Source of the DNA: G963664225 sp964538065
GTDB taxonomy: Bacteria; Verrucomicrobiota; Verrucomicrobiia; Limisphaerales; UBA1319
NCBI GenBank assembly: GCA_964538065.1
Contig: CAZIDG010000009.1
Location: 1-64,000 of the forward strand
Direction of reading: 5' to 3'
DNA length: 64,000 nt
Each line of letters begins with the position of its first letter. Positions within the stretch are counted from its first letter, which is position 1. A program made the position numbers and the translations under genes. Below are positions 25,754 through 34,107 of the stretch, one piece after another. The notes under the pieces were generated by a model, which worked only from the letters and a program-made list of their open reading frames with translations, was not told where the DNA came from and did not search any database.

Positions 25754-27535
25754 ATGGGCGCACACAACGCATCACCTGTCACAGATTTTCGCCGGGCTTC
25801 AGGGAAGAAAAGCTGGAGCCTTGGAGGTATCTTGCGTTTTCTGGGTCATTACCCCTGGCAAGTGACCGGCTGTCTTGGCTTGCTGCTCATCAACATCGGC
25901 ATCGAAATGATATTGCCTCAGATCCTGGGCAATGCCATCACAGCTTTGGAAACCACCCACGCAGACGAAGGACATGCGATCCTGATCTTTTATGTAAAAA
26001 CCTTTACGGGCCTTGTCATCATCCGGGCGGGTGTGGGGTTCATCCTCGGCCCCATGCGCAATCGCTTGGTGCAAAGCACATTGGGAGACATACGATCCAC
26101 GGTCTACAACGCCCTCCAGCGATTGGCCTTCGCGTATCACAACCGAACCAACACAGGTGAACTCATTTCCCGCGCCACAACAGACATCTGGCGTCTGCAG
26201 GATTTTTTATTTGCCTGCCTCTTGTTAAGCGCAGATATCGCGGTTTCGCTCGTCGCAATTATCATATTGATCTTCGCCATACATCCCTGGTTGGGGTGGA
26301 TGACACTGGGTACAATGTTGCCAACAGCAGCCATTATCGCCTGGTATGCCAACCAACTTCAACCCAAGTGGCGACATGTCCACGATCTCCATGGCGCTAT
26401 GACCACGGTCGTTCAGGAAAACATCGCCGGTGTGCGTGTGGTCAAGGCATTCGCGAGAGAAGGAATGGAGATTGAAAAATTCCGGTCTCGCAAGCAAGTC
26501 TTTCTGAATGAATTGCTTAACACTGTCAACTTCTGGGCCGCACGCATTCCAGCCGCTCAATTTGTATTCGGACTCACCACCCCGCTGATCCTCTGGGTGG
26601 GAGGACGTCTGGTCATTAATGGCATTTTGCCTATTGGCGATCTGGCAAAGGTCATTTTCTACCTGATGGCAATTGGACATCGCATGGGCATGATCGGCCA
26701 ATTCACCAACATTCTCCAAAACGCCAGCGCCAGTGCTGAACGGGTCATGGAAATCATTCGCGAACCGACTGCCATCCAGAGTGGTCATCACCACCTTCCC
26801 CCAGGCCGCGGGGCTATCTCGTTTGAAAATGTCAGTTTTGAATACCGTCCTGGCCAGGCCGCCCTCCATGACGTGACCTGTAAAATTGAACCCGGCCAGA
26901 CCGTTGCCGTGGTGGGCCCCACCGGTTCAGGCAAGACCACGCTGGCACATCTGATTCCCCGGTTTTATGATCCTTCAAACGGTCGTGTTCTCATTGAAGG
27001 AATCGATGTGCGCGATTTGCGTCTTCAAGAGGTCCGGCGCCAGATTGGATTGATTTTCCAGGAGACATTCCTGTTCAGCACCACCGTGGCGGAAAACATC
27101 GCTTATGGCTTCCCCAAAGCCCAGCGAAAAGACATCGAACGTTGCGCCACCATTGCCCAGGCGCATGAGTTCATTGAACAACTGCCCGATAAATATGACA
27201 CGGTGATCGGCGAACGCGGGGTTTCTCTCAGCGGCGGCCAGCGTCAGCGCATTGCCATTGCGCGTGCCTTCCTCATGAATCCGCGCATCCTGATCTTTGA
27301 CGATGCAACCGCCAGTGTCGACGCCCGCACAGAACACGAAATACAAAGCGCCATCAAACAACTCTGCGTCAACCGCACCACCTTCATCATCGCTCACCGA
27401 GTCTCCACAGTGCAGCACGCCGACCTGATCCTGGTGCTGGACCGTGGGCGCATCGTGGAACGAGGCACTCATGCCACCTTGATCGCCCGGGATGGCTTTT
27501 ATCGCGCGGTCTTCGAACGCGAACTGCAGAAATAG
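25754..27535 (+). CDS. ABC transporter, fused permease and ATPase (exporter type)
   Basis: 593 aa: six membrane helices (about 25-310) followed by a nucleotide-binding domain with Walker A GPTGSGKTT, signature LSGGQRQR and Walker B ILIFD. MsbA/LmrA-like half-transporter. The residue after the Walker B Asp516 is Asp517, where active sites normally have a catalytic Glu; this pattern is common in one half of heterodimeric exporters. No second half is encoded next to it. It could export lipid or a drug; LpxB elsewhere in the window shows lipid A is made, but linkage is only speculative. The ATG at 25754 sits in a CCATGG palindrome shared with the divergent neighbour. Confidence 0.9.
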   Translation: MGAHNASPVTDFRRASGKKSWSLGGILRFLGHYPWQVTGCLGLLLINIGIEMILPQILGNAITALETTHADEGHAILIFYVKTFTGLVIIRAGVGFILGPMRNRLVQSTLGDIRSTVYNALQRLAFAYHNRTNTGELISRATTDIWRLQDFLFACLLLSADIAVSLVAIIILIFAIHPWLGWMTLGTMLPTAAIIAWYANQLQPKWRHVHDLHGAMTTVVQENIAGVRVVKAFAREGMEIEKFRSRKQVFLNELLNTVNFWAARIPAAQFVFGLTTPLILWVGGRLVINGILPIGDLAKVIFYLMAIGHRMGMIGQFTNILQNASASAERVMEIIREPTAIQSGHHHLPPGRGAISFENVSFEYRPGQAALHDVTCKIEPGQTVAVVGPTGSGKTTLAHLIPRFYDPSNGRVLIEGIDVRDLRLQEVRRQIGLIFQETFLFSTTVAENIAYGFPKAQRKDIERCATIAQAHEFIEQLPDKYDTVIGERGVSLSGGQRQRIAIARAFLMNPRILIFDDATASVDARTEHEIQSAIKQLCVNRTTFIIAHRVSTVQHADLILVLDRGRIVERGTHATLIARDGFYRAVFERELQK

Positions 27536-27699
27536 GATGCCTTTGTCAGGGTATTCCTTTGTGCTGTCTTAAGCTCTCCCATGCTTCTGCCAAAACCCAG
27601 GCCCCCCTGTCTTGTTGACAGACTCACATCCCATTTAAGTCCAACGGTTTAATCAATGAATTGACACGGAAATTGGCAGAGATTAACGTTCCCCGGCTT

Positions 27700-28578
27700 A
27701 TGACGGTATTAAAGAACTCACTTATTGAATTAATCCGGCGCACCTCGGCGGAAATACCGGATGACGTCCAGCGCGTTCTCCTCCAATCGCTGGAAAACGA
27801 AAAAAAAGGAACGATTGCTGAATCGGCCTTAAACATCATCCAAAAGAACATCCAGATGGCCAAAGCCAAGTCCCAGCCCCTGTGCCAGGACACCGGCAGC
27901 GTGCTCTTCTTCGTGGATGTTCCCAAGGGATTCGATGAGATCGAATTCGAGGCCACAGTTCGCGAAGCAGTGACGGAAGCCACCAGGAAAGGCTACTTGC
28001 GCCAGAATTCAGTGGACTCCATTACAGGTGAAAACAATGGCACCAACGTGGGGCCAGGCGCACCGGTTGTTCATTTTCACCAGCACAGCTCCCCGGAAGT
28101 ACACGTGCGCGTGGTGCTCAAGGGTGGCGGATGCGAAAACGTGGGCGCCCAATACTCCCTGCCCATCGAAAAAATGAAGGCGGGCCGCGATCTCAATGGT
28201 TGCCGCAAGGTCATTCTGGACGCAGTGCTTCAGGCCCAGGGCAAGGGCTGCGGTCCAGGCGTGCTCGGGGTCTGCATTGGCGGGGATCGTGCCACAGGCT
28301 TTGCGTGTTCCAAGGAACAGCTCCTGCGCAAGCTGGATGATCGGAATCCTCGTCCCGAACTGGACACGCTCGAACAGGACATTTTGAAGACAGCCAATGA
28401 ACTGGGCATTGGCCCCATGGGATTCGGCGGAAAGACCACACTGCTGGGCGTCAAAATCGGCGCCATCAACCGCGTGCCAGCCTCCTACTTTGTCAGTGTG
28501 AGTTACATGTGCTGGGCATTCCGACGCCAGGGCGTGGTGCTTAATGATAAGTGCGAAATCCAAAAATGGTTGTATTGA
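27700..28578 (+). CDS. Class I fumarate hydratase, alpha (N-terminal) subunit
   Basis: 293 aa. Fe-S hydro-lyase alpha chain of the FumA/TtdA type: CQDTGS near residue 66, GGGCENVGAQYSLP near 145, and KGCGPGVLGVCIGGDR near 186 supply cluster and substrate contacts. It converts fumarate to malate (or tartrate to oxaloacetate; the families cannot be told apart here). The start is set at the ATG at 27700, giving the usual MTVLKNSLIELI; a TTG lies 39 bases upstream. The beta subunit follows after seven bases. Fumarase is more likely because the unit stands alone without tartrate genes. Confidence 0.88.
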   Translation: MTVLKNSLIELIRRTSAEIPDDVQRVLLQSLENEKKGTIAESALNIIQKNIQMAKAKSQPLCQDTGSVLFFVDVPKGFDEIEFEATVREAVTEATRKGYLRQNSVDSITGENNGTNVGPGAPVVHFHQHSSPEVHVRVVLKGGGCENVGAQYSLPIEKMKAGRDLNGCRKVILDAVLQAQGKGCGPGVLGVCIGGDRATGFACSKEQLLRKLDDRNPRPELDTLEQDILKTANELGIGPMGFGGKTTLLGVKIGAINRVPASYFVSVSYMCWAFRRQGVVLNDKCEIQKWLY

Positions 28579-28585
28579 CAGGCTT

Positions 28586-29158
28586 ATGATTCATTTGACG
28601 GCTCCCTTTACTGAAGAAAAAATCCGCGCCTTGAAGGTCGGGGATCAGGTGGAACTCTCCGGCATCGTATTTACCGGGCGTGATGCAGCTCACAAATATC
28701 TGCACGAAGGCGGCAAATTGCCTCAGGGTGTGAGTTTTAAGGACGCGATTGTCTATCATTGCGGTCCGGTGGTGTTGGGCACCAAGGGCAACTGGCGCGT
28801 TGTAGCCGCTGGCCCCACCACTTCTGCGCGCGAGGAACCCTTCCAAGGCCAGATCATCAAGGAATTCGGTCTGCGGGGTATCATCGGCAAGGGCGGCATG
28901 GGTGAACGCACTCTCGCCGCCTGTAAGGAATATGGATGCGTTTATTTCCATGCGATCGGCGGCGCCGCCCAGGTGCTGGCCGAATGCATCAAGGAAGTGC
29001 GTAATGTTCATTTCGAGAAGGAATTTGGTTCACCCGAAGCCATCTGGGAGTTTGTAGTGGATCGGTTCCCCGTCGTGGTAACCATGGATTCGCATGGTAA
29101 TTCGCTCCATAAGGAGATCCTCGAGAAGAGCACCGCCGAACTTGTCAAACGGCTCTGA
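28586..29158 (+). CDS. Class I fumarate hydratase, beta (C-terminal) subunit
   Basis: 190 aa from the ATG at 28586, seven bases after the alpha stop. It carries the beta-chain landmarks LSGIVFTGRDAAHK, VGPTTSAR-type AAGPTTSARE, and GKGGMGERT, with KEFGSPEAIWEF near the C-terminus. It assembles with the alpha subunit to form the Fe-S dehydratase. The operon ends at the hairpin at 29184-29212. Confidence 0.9.
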   Translation: MIHLTAPFTEEKIRALKVGDQVELSGIVFTGRDAAHKYLHEGGKLPQGVSFKDAIVYHCGPVVLGTKGNWRVVAAGPTTSAREEPFQGQIIKEFGLRGIIGKGGMGERTLAACKEYGCVYFHAIGGAAQVLAECIKEVRNVHFEKEFGSPEAIWEFVVDRFPVVVTMDSHGNSLHKEILEKSTAELVKRL

Positions 29159-29183
29159 TCCGTTTGGAATGATGTACCGTCGC

Positions 29184-29212
29184 AAGGGCAGGACATGTCT
29201 CCTGCCCTTTTT
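29184..29212 (+). terminator. Rho-independent terminator of the fumarase operon
   Basis: A perfect 10-bp stem (29184-29193 with 29200-29209, core GGGCAGGA/TCCTGCCC) closes a six-base loop and is followed by TTTTTCCTTTT. It lies 26 bases after the beta-subunit stop. Confidence 0.9.
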
Positions 29213-29434
29213 CCTTTTCGTATTGTGAGAACAAGCTTGTCCGTCCCCCTTCATTCAGGGTGACAGACAATGAGCCCATATTCACTACCATACTATCCGG
29301 GTTTTACACTTTCCCCCCCACTAACCACGAGTCTTTTTGCCCTGTTTTCAGATGGTTAAGTGTGCTTTTGAAGGACTTATCCTGCCTGCGCTCTGGTCTT
29401 TACAGCATGTGAGTCACTCTGCATACTTTCTGCC

Positions 29435-32023
29435 ATGGTTTCACGCATGAACGCAAAGTTGGCTGGACTGGCGATGGCTCTGATTTCCGCGGCGGTGGTT
29501 GTGCAGACCCACGCAGGATTTCCGGAGAATTGGCGCTTCGTCAACGCCTTTCCCCAAGGCAATAATCTCAACACCATATGGGCGGCCGGGCCGAATGATG
29601 TTTTCATGGGCGGCGATGGCGGCGTGATTGTACGCTGGGATGGCACCAACTGGACCCAGATGAAAACGCCCACGCAGAAGACCATCTATGGCATTCATGG
29701 CTTGTCCTCCTCCAATATCTGGGCCGTCGGCGGTGATGCCTATACTCTCGACCAGACAAATCATAGTCTGATCCTCCATTACGATGGCAAGGAATGGAAG
29801 GAGCAAACGGCCCCCAATTTTTCGGGTTACACTTACACCATCACCAGCGTCCATGCGGTGTCTGCCAATGATGTTTGGGCCACCCAGTCGGGCGGTCCTT
29901 CCTTGATGCATTTCAATGGCCAAACGTGGGACTTTGAGTTCATCCCTCTTTCTGTGGAAGGCCAATTCAGCAGCGTAACGTCCGTGGGAACCAACCTCTT
30001 TGTGGTAGGCGATCACGGTCAGATTCTGCGTCGCGCAGGTGGCCAATGGTATCTTGAGTTGAAGGAGGAAACCGGTTCCATCTCCTTCAACCTCCTCTAT
30101 GCTCTATGGGGCAGTGATCTTGACCACGTCTATGCGGGCGGCAACTGGGGCCAGATGTATCGCCGCAATAGCGATGGCACATGGACCTCGCTCGAAACAA
30201 ACAGTGGATTTGGAACCGATAGCCAGGTCAAATCAATCGTGGGCGTTTCCTCCACCGAGATGTATCTGGTTGGCAACAACACCATCCGCCGTTTTTCGGG
30301 AACCAAGGAATCCATGGTCAGTTATTCTTTCGAATCCAAAATGCGTGGCACTTGGACTTCGGCAACCCTTGCCGGCCAAAAGGTTATCCTCGCTGGCAAT
30401 ATGGGTATCGCCCATGAGTTCGACTTTTCCGCAACCACCCCTGTGCTTTCCCCACTTACGGCGGGCAATTCCCGCTCTTTCCCTTTGCAGGTAAGCGGTG
30501 CAACGCCCTGCGGCGCAAATGGCCTGTTAATGTATGGCACGGCTGGCTACGAGGAACCGCGCTCGCCAATCCATTACTTTGACGGTTTTGCGTTTCACGC
30601 CCTTACCCAATTACCAACCAACATGGAAGTTGGCGCCACAGTCACAGCCGCCCTGGCCGAAAATTTGACGAACTACATTATATCCTGGCAAAACGTGACC
30701 ATTCCAGGAGGAGGGGTGCATCGCTGGAACGGATCCACATGGGAGGAGCTCCACTATCAGGACTATATGCCCATGGTTGTGAATGCGTTCTGGAAATCCC
30801 CAACGGGTAAACTCTATGCCGCCACGGATGCCATGGAGGTTAAAGTGTGGGTAAGCGGCTCGGATTGGACGACCTTGCCATCTCCTTTTAAAGCAGATGA
30901 ATATGGTCGCTTAACAGTCCTTTGGGGACGTTCCGATTCTGATATTTTCGCAGGTTCACAGGAAGGCAAGATTTTCCATTACAATGGGATCTCCTGGACC
31001 ACAGAGACTGTGCCGACTCAGGTTCAGATCAACGCCATCGGGGGCACCTCCACTGATATTTACGCTGTGGGCAGCAAGGGAGCGGCTTGGAGGCGTTCTG
31101 GAACCTCCTGGCAGCCAGTATCATCTGTCGTCAGTTATGAATATGACGTATTTCGCAGTCTCGTGGTCAAATCCAACGAGGTCTACGCCCTGCTCTCCAC
31201 CTCGGGCCAATACACCGGAGGAGGACTCAGCGAAATCTGGAAGTTCACCGGCAGTACTGGAACACAGATTATCAAGGGCATTTCACACGATTTGGGTCTC
31301 CTGGCTGCCGATGGCTCGGGCAATATCTTCGGCCTTTCCTCAGGCTTGATCATTTCTGATTCCGCATGGCCCACGAACTTCTCATTGAAACCCATCGACC
31401 TTACCTCCACTCAGTGGTCTTCCCTGGGTGCATCAGGGATTGACGTACGCTTGGATGCCCCTGCCGTTGGTCGCTGCATGGTTGCCTCCTGGCGCGTGGA
31501 TCAACCGTCCATCCTCCTCCCCATTCTGGACAAGAGCGACGACATTCTCGGACGCCAACAATGGGTTTTCATGGGTGACATGTGGTACAATGGAGCGGCC
31601 CTGCCTGCCGTCGCAGTGCGCATGCATTACAACACCAACCTGTTACCTGCCGGCTTTGATTCAACATCGGCACTCCTATTCGGTATTGATAATGGTCTAT
31701 ATCAAGGGTTCTCAGCAGCATTCGATGCAGCCAGCACCACTCTAACTCTCGCTACTGCAACGCAGTATACAGAATGGTCCTTGGGTTCTCATCCACAAAG
31801 CACCGTCACATCGCCTCAATTGGTGATTGCACGTCTCACGGCAGGCAAGGTTAAGCTTTCCTGGCCGGAATCAGCCACAGGCTTCACCCTCCAAACGAAT
31901 TCCAAGGTCAATGCAACGAATGATTGGGTTTCCACATCCGTTACTCCTGAGGTTTCTGGTGGTGTGCAATCCGTGACTCTCGACACCTCGACTGGACCCC
32001 ATTTCTTCCGGTTGAAGAAATAA
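29435..32023 (+). CDS. Secreted beta-propeller-like protein with C-terminal beta module
   Basis: 862 aa. A signal peptide (about residues 5-28, ending VQTHA) precedes a long series of repeats built on the pattern N-D-V/I-W/F-A-x-G followed by W-D/N-G-x-x-W (for example near 50-80, 95-125, 140-165, 500-540), as in WD/YCF48-like propellers. The last ~75 residues form a beta-rich module ending HFFRLKK, similar in plan to the end of the cyclophilin at 1446-2420. Start could be 29435 or the ATG at 29447. It is an exported, probably surface or periplasmic, binding protein without a recognised enzyme domain. Monocistronic, followed by a hairpin. Confidence 0.75.
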   Translation: MVSRMNAKLAGLAMALISAAVVVQTHAGFPENWRFVNAFPQGNNLNTIWAAGPNDVFMGGDGGVIVRWDGTNWTQMKTPTQKTIYGIHGLSSSNIWAVGGDAYTLDQTNHSLILHYDGKEWKEQTAPNFSGYTYTITSVHAVSANDVWATQSGGPSLMHFNGQTWDFEFIPLSVEGQFSSVTSVGTNLFVVGDHGQILRRAGGQWYLELKEETGSISFNLLYALWGSDLDHVYAGGNWGQMYRRNSDGTWTSLETNSGFGTDSQVKSIVGVSSTEMYLVGNNTIRRFSGTKESMVSYSFESKMRGTWTSATLAGQKVILAGNMGIAHEFDFSATTPVLSPLTAGNSRSFPLQVSGATPCGANGLLMYGTAGYEEPRSPIHYFDGFAFHALTQLPTNMEVGATVTAALAENLTNYIISWQNVTIPGGGVHRWNGSTWEELHYQDYMPMVVNAFWKSPTGKLYAATDAMEVKVWVSGSDWTTLPSPFKADEYGRLTVLWGRSDSDIFAGSQEGKIFHYNGISWTTETVPTQVQINAIGGTSTDIYAVGSKGAAWRRSGTSWQPVSSVVSYEYDVFRSLVVKSNEVYALLSTSGQYTGGGLSEIWKFTGSTGTQIIKGISHDLGLLAADGSGNIFGLSSGLIISDSAWPTNFSLKPIDLTSTQWSSLGASGIDVRLDAPAVGRCMVASWRVDQPSILLPILDKSDDILGRQQWVFMGDMWYNGAALPAVAVRMHYNTNLLPAGFDSTSALLFGIDNGLYQGFSAAFDAASTTLTLATATQYTEWSLGSHPQSTVTSPQLVIARLTAGKVKLSWPESATGFTLQTNSKVNATNDWVSTSVTPEVSGGVQSVTLDTSTGPHFFRLKK

Positions 32024-32050
32024 CCATCCCAAACACGCACTTTAGGCTTG

Positions 32051-32096
32051 GCACACCGGTCGTTTTTTCGTAACTTGCCGGTGTGCATGGCTTTTT
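32051..32096 (+). terminator. Stem-loop and T-run after the beta-propeller gene, overlapping the next start
   Basis: GCACACCGG (32051-32059) pairs perfectly with CCGGTGTGC (32078-32086) around an 18-base loop; TTTTT follows at 32092-32096. It can end transcription of the upstream gene. The right arm contains the GTG start (32083) of the following gene, so it may also control translation. Confidence 0.6.
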
Positions 32097-32643
32097 GCGC
32101 TGGATCGGGTTGACCAATACAGCCCTCTGGTTTGGAGCCACTCTTTTTTTTACAGTGGCGGTGGGACCTGCCTTTTTTTCGCCCGAAGTACTTAATCTGT
32201 TTGGCTACTCCAACAACAGTAATGTAGCCAGGTTCTATGCCGGGTCAGTCGCCCAAATCGTCCTGGAACGTTATTTTTCGCTCCAATGCATCTGCGCCAG
32301 TATCGCTATACTTCACCTGGTCGCTGAAAGGCTATACACGGGCCGAATGATTAAACGTTTCAGCCTTTATCTTGTGGGGCTGATGTTTGTCCTCGCCCTT
32401 GCGGGCGGCTTTCTTATCCAACCCAAACTCCATCAACTCCATCGCATGATGTATGGGGCTGGAGGCGGGGTGACGGTTGAGATGGTGCAAAAGGCTCGGA
32501 AATCCTTCGGCACGTGGCATGGTATTTCCCAGGTGGCGAACCTTTTTATCCTGTGTGGCACACTTTTTTACACTTGGCGGTGTGCCCAACCCGAAACGAC
32601 TACGCGTTTCACTCCAAGAACCAAATTTACTCAACCAACATAA
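32083..32643 (+). CDS. DUF4149-type integral membrane protein
   Basis: 186 aa with four membrane helices (about 6-32, 55-75, 85-110 and 145-165). The N-terminal LRWIGLTNTALWFGATLFFTVAVGPAFF and the IQPKLHQLHRMMYG segments match the DUF4149/TMEM205-like family, whose function is unknown. The only starts in frame are the GTG at 32083, or a TTG at 32095; both lie in or next to the stem-loop and neither has a ribosome site, so the start is uncertain. Confidence 0.7.
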   Translation: MHGFLRWIGLTNTALWFGATLFFTVAVGPAFFSPEVLNLFGYSNNSNVARFYAGSVAQIVLERYFSLQCICASIAILHLVAERLYTGRMIKRFSLYLVGLMFVLALAGGFLIQPKLHQLHRMMYGAGGGVTVEMVQKARKSFGTWHGISQVANLFILCGTLFYTWRCAQPETTTRFTPRTKFTQPT

Positions 32644-32723
32644 ATCATAATTTGACAAACCAACTGCTTTGTCGAAGTAGTGTAATATAGAAGAAGGGAA
32701 ATCCAGGAACCCAGTGGCTGATT

Positions 32724-33017
32724 ATGATTTCGAACGAACGCCCATCGCCATACGAATCCCGGCAGCATCATGCACAGGCGCCAAAGCCTGTTGTGGCAGA
32801 GGAAACGATTAAATCAGAGAAAATCCAGATTGAACGCAAGACCTTCGTTTTCACACTGAAGGAGAATCCTCGCGGTCGATTCCTCCGCATCACTGAAGAT
32901 GTCAATGGACGGCGCGACGCCATCATCATTCCCGCAACAGGTTTGGACGAATTCAAGAAGGCGGTGGATGACATGATCAAGATCTCCAGCGAGACCCCGA
33001 TCAAGCCTGTCGCATAA
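32724..33017 (+). CDS. PUR-alpha-like nucleic-acid-binding protein (DUF3276 type)
   Basis: 97 aa. After a flexible N-terminus of about 35 residues comes one PUR-type repeat: ERKTFVFTLKENPRGRFLRITED, then a short turn, IIIPATGLDEFKKAVDDMI. Such one-repeat proteins occur in Bacteroidetes, spirochaetes and the PVC group and bind single-stranded DNA or RNA as dimers. ATG start; monocistronic, between the DUF4149 gene and the convergent rsfS. Confidence 0.78.
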   Translation: MISNERPSPYESRQHHAQAPKPVVAEETIKSEKIQIERKTFVFTLKENPRGRFLRITEDVNGRRDAIIIPATGLDEFKKAVDDMIKISSETPIKPVA

Positions 33018-33092
33018 GCCCGTCTGTCCCCATCGGCATGCGGGTGGATTGATCCCCTGATATTACTGGATCGTTTTTGGAAAACGGACCCG

Positions 33093-33476
33093 TCAATCAA
33101 TACCAAAGGGGCTCGGTGCAGCTTTTTTCTTGCGGGTGGCCCGCACCTTGGGCGCATCACCCCACATGGTCTCCAGGCTGTAATAACGACGTGTTTCCTC
33201 GCGCATCACATGCACAATCACGTCGTCAAAATCGAGAACAATCCAGGAATTATGGGCCGATCCGTCACGGGCACGTGGACGCAGATCGTGCTGCTCGCGC
33301 ACGCCATCGCTGATCTCGTCAATAATCGCTTTTAAGTGCGGCTCACTCGTTCCAGTGGCGAATACGAAATAGTCCGCAATGGATGTCAATTTACGAACAT
33401 CCAGAACAACCACATTGTCGGCTTTTTTGTTTTCCGCCAATTCACGACAGAGACGGGCCAGTTTTCTCGAATCCAT
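33093..33476 (-). CDS. rsfS: Ribosomal silencing factor RsfS
   Basis: 127 aa. The DUF143/RsfS core is intact: KADNVVVLDVRKLTSIADYFVFATGTS, then SWIVLDFDDVIVHVMREETRRYYSLETMWGDAP. It binds ribosomal protein L14 and blocks subunit joining when nutrients are scarce. It lies 23 bp downstream of nadD, the classic order. A Lys/Ala-rich end (RATRKKKAAPSPFGID) is a mild extension. Confidence 0.94.
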   Translation of the reverse strand: MDSRKLARLCRELAENKKADNVVVLDVRKLTSIADYFVFATGTSEPHLKAIIDEISDGVREQHDLRPRARDGSAHNSWIVLDFDDVIVHVMREETRRYYSLETMWGDAPKVRATRKKKAAPSPFGID

Positions 33477-33499
33477 TGTGCCTCTTATATAAAAAATGC

Positions 33500-34078
33500 T
33501 CAGCCAAGATAAAGATTTTTATTACGGATGTCCTCAGCCACCGGTTGTGGCGTGAGTAAATCGATCGAAAGGCCTTTACGGACGCGATCACGAATCTCCG
33601 ACGAGGAAATGCCCACGAAAAATCCTTTTAAAACCTTTCCGCGGAATGGGTTAGGAATTTCAGGCGGCTCCTCTCCAGGACGGGGCACTATGATGAATGA
33701 GGCCAACTGAGCCAGTTCCTGCGCGTCCCTCCATTGAGGTAATTTCGCAACATTATCAGCCCCAATGATATAACACAATTCCGTGCGAGAATATCGTCGG
33801 CGATACTCGCGCAGCGTCTCCACTGTGTACGAGACTCCGCCGCGTCGCACTTCAAAGTCATCCACCTCGTATTCCGGATGGCCGACCAGAGCCAGTCTTA
33901 ACCACCGCAACCGATCCGCAGCAGGAGCCGGATTCCTGGCAGGCTTAAAAGGAGACTGCGCTGCTGGCACAAAGAACAGGCGGTCGAGACTCAACTCTTC
34001 CACTGCAGCCTGGGCAACCAGAAGATGTCCATGGTGCACTGGATCGAATGATCCACCGAAAAGGGCAATCCGTTCCAC
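33500..34078 (-). CDS. nadD: Nicotinate-nucleotide adenylyltransferase
   Basis: 192 aa. It adenylates nicotinate mononucleotide in NAD synthesis. The nucleotidyltransferase motif GGSFDPVHHGH (residues 8-18) and the C-terminal ISSSEIRDRV motif are present, with IIGADNVAKLPQW in between. Starts with a GTG at 34078 (VERIALFGG). Lies 29 bp after cstA and is followed by rsfS. Confidence 0.94.
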   Translation of the reverse strand: MERIALFGGSFDPVHHGHLLVAQAAVEELSLDRLFFVPAAQSPFKPARNPAPAADRLRWLRLALVGHPEYEVDDFEVRRGGVSYTVETLREYRRRYSRTELCYIIGADNVAKLPQWRDAQELAQLASFIIVPRPGEEPPEIPNPFRGKVLKGFFVGISSSEIRDRVRKGLSIDLLTPQPVAEDIRNKNLYLG

Positions 34079-34107
34079 AACTCAGATTTAAGACAATACT
34101 ATGATCC

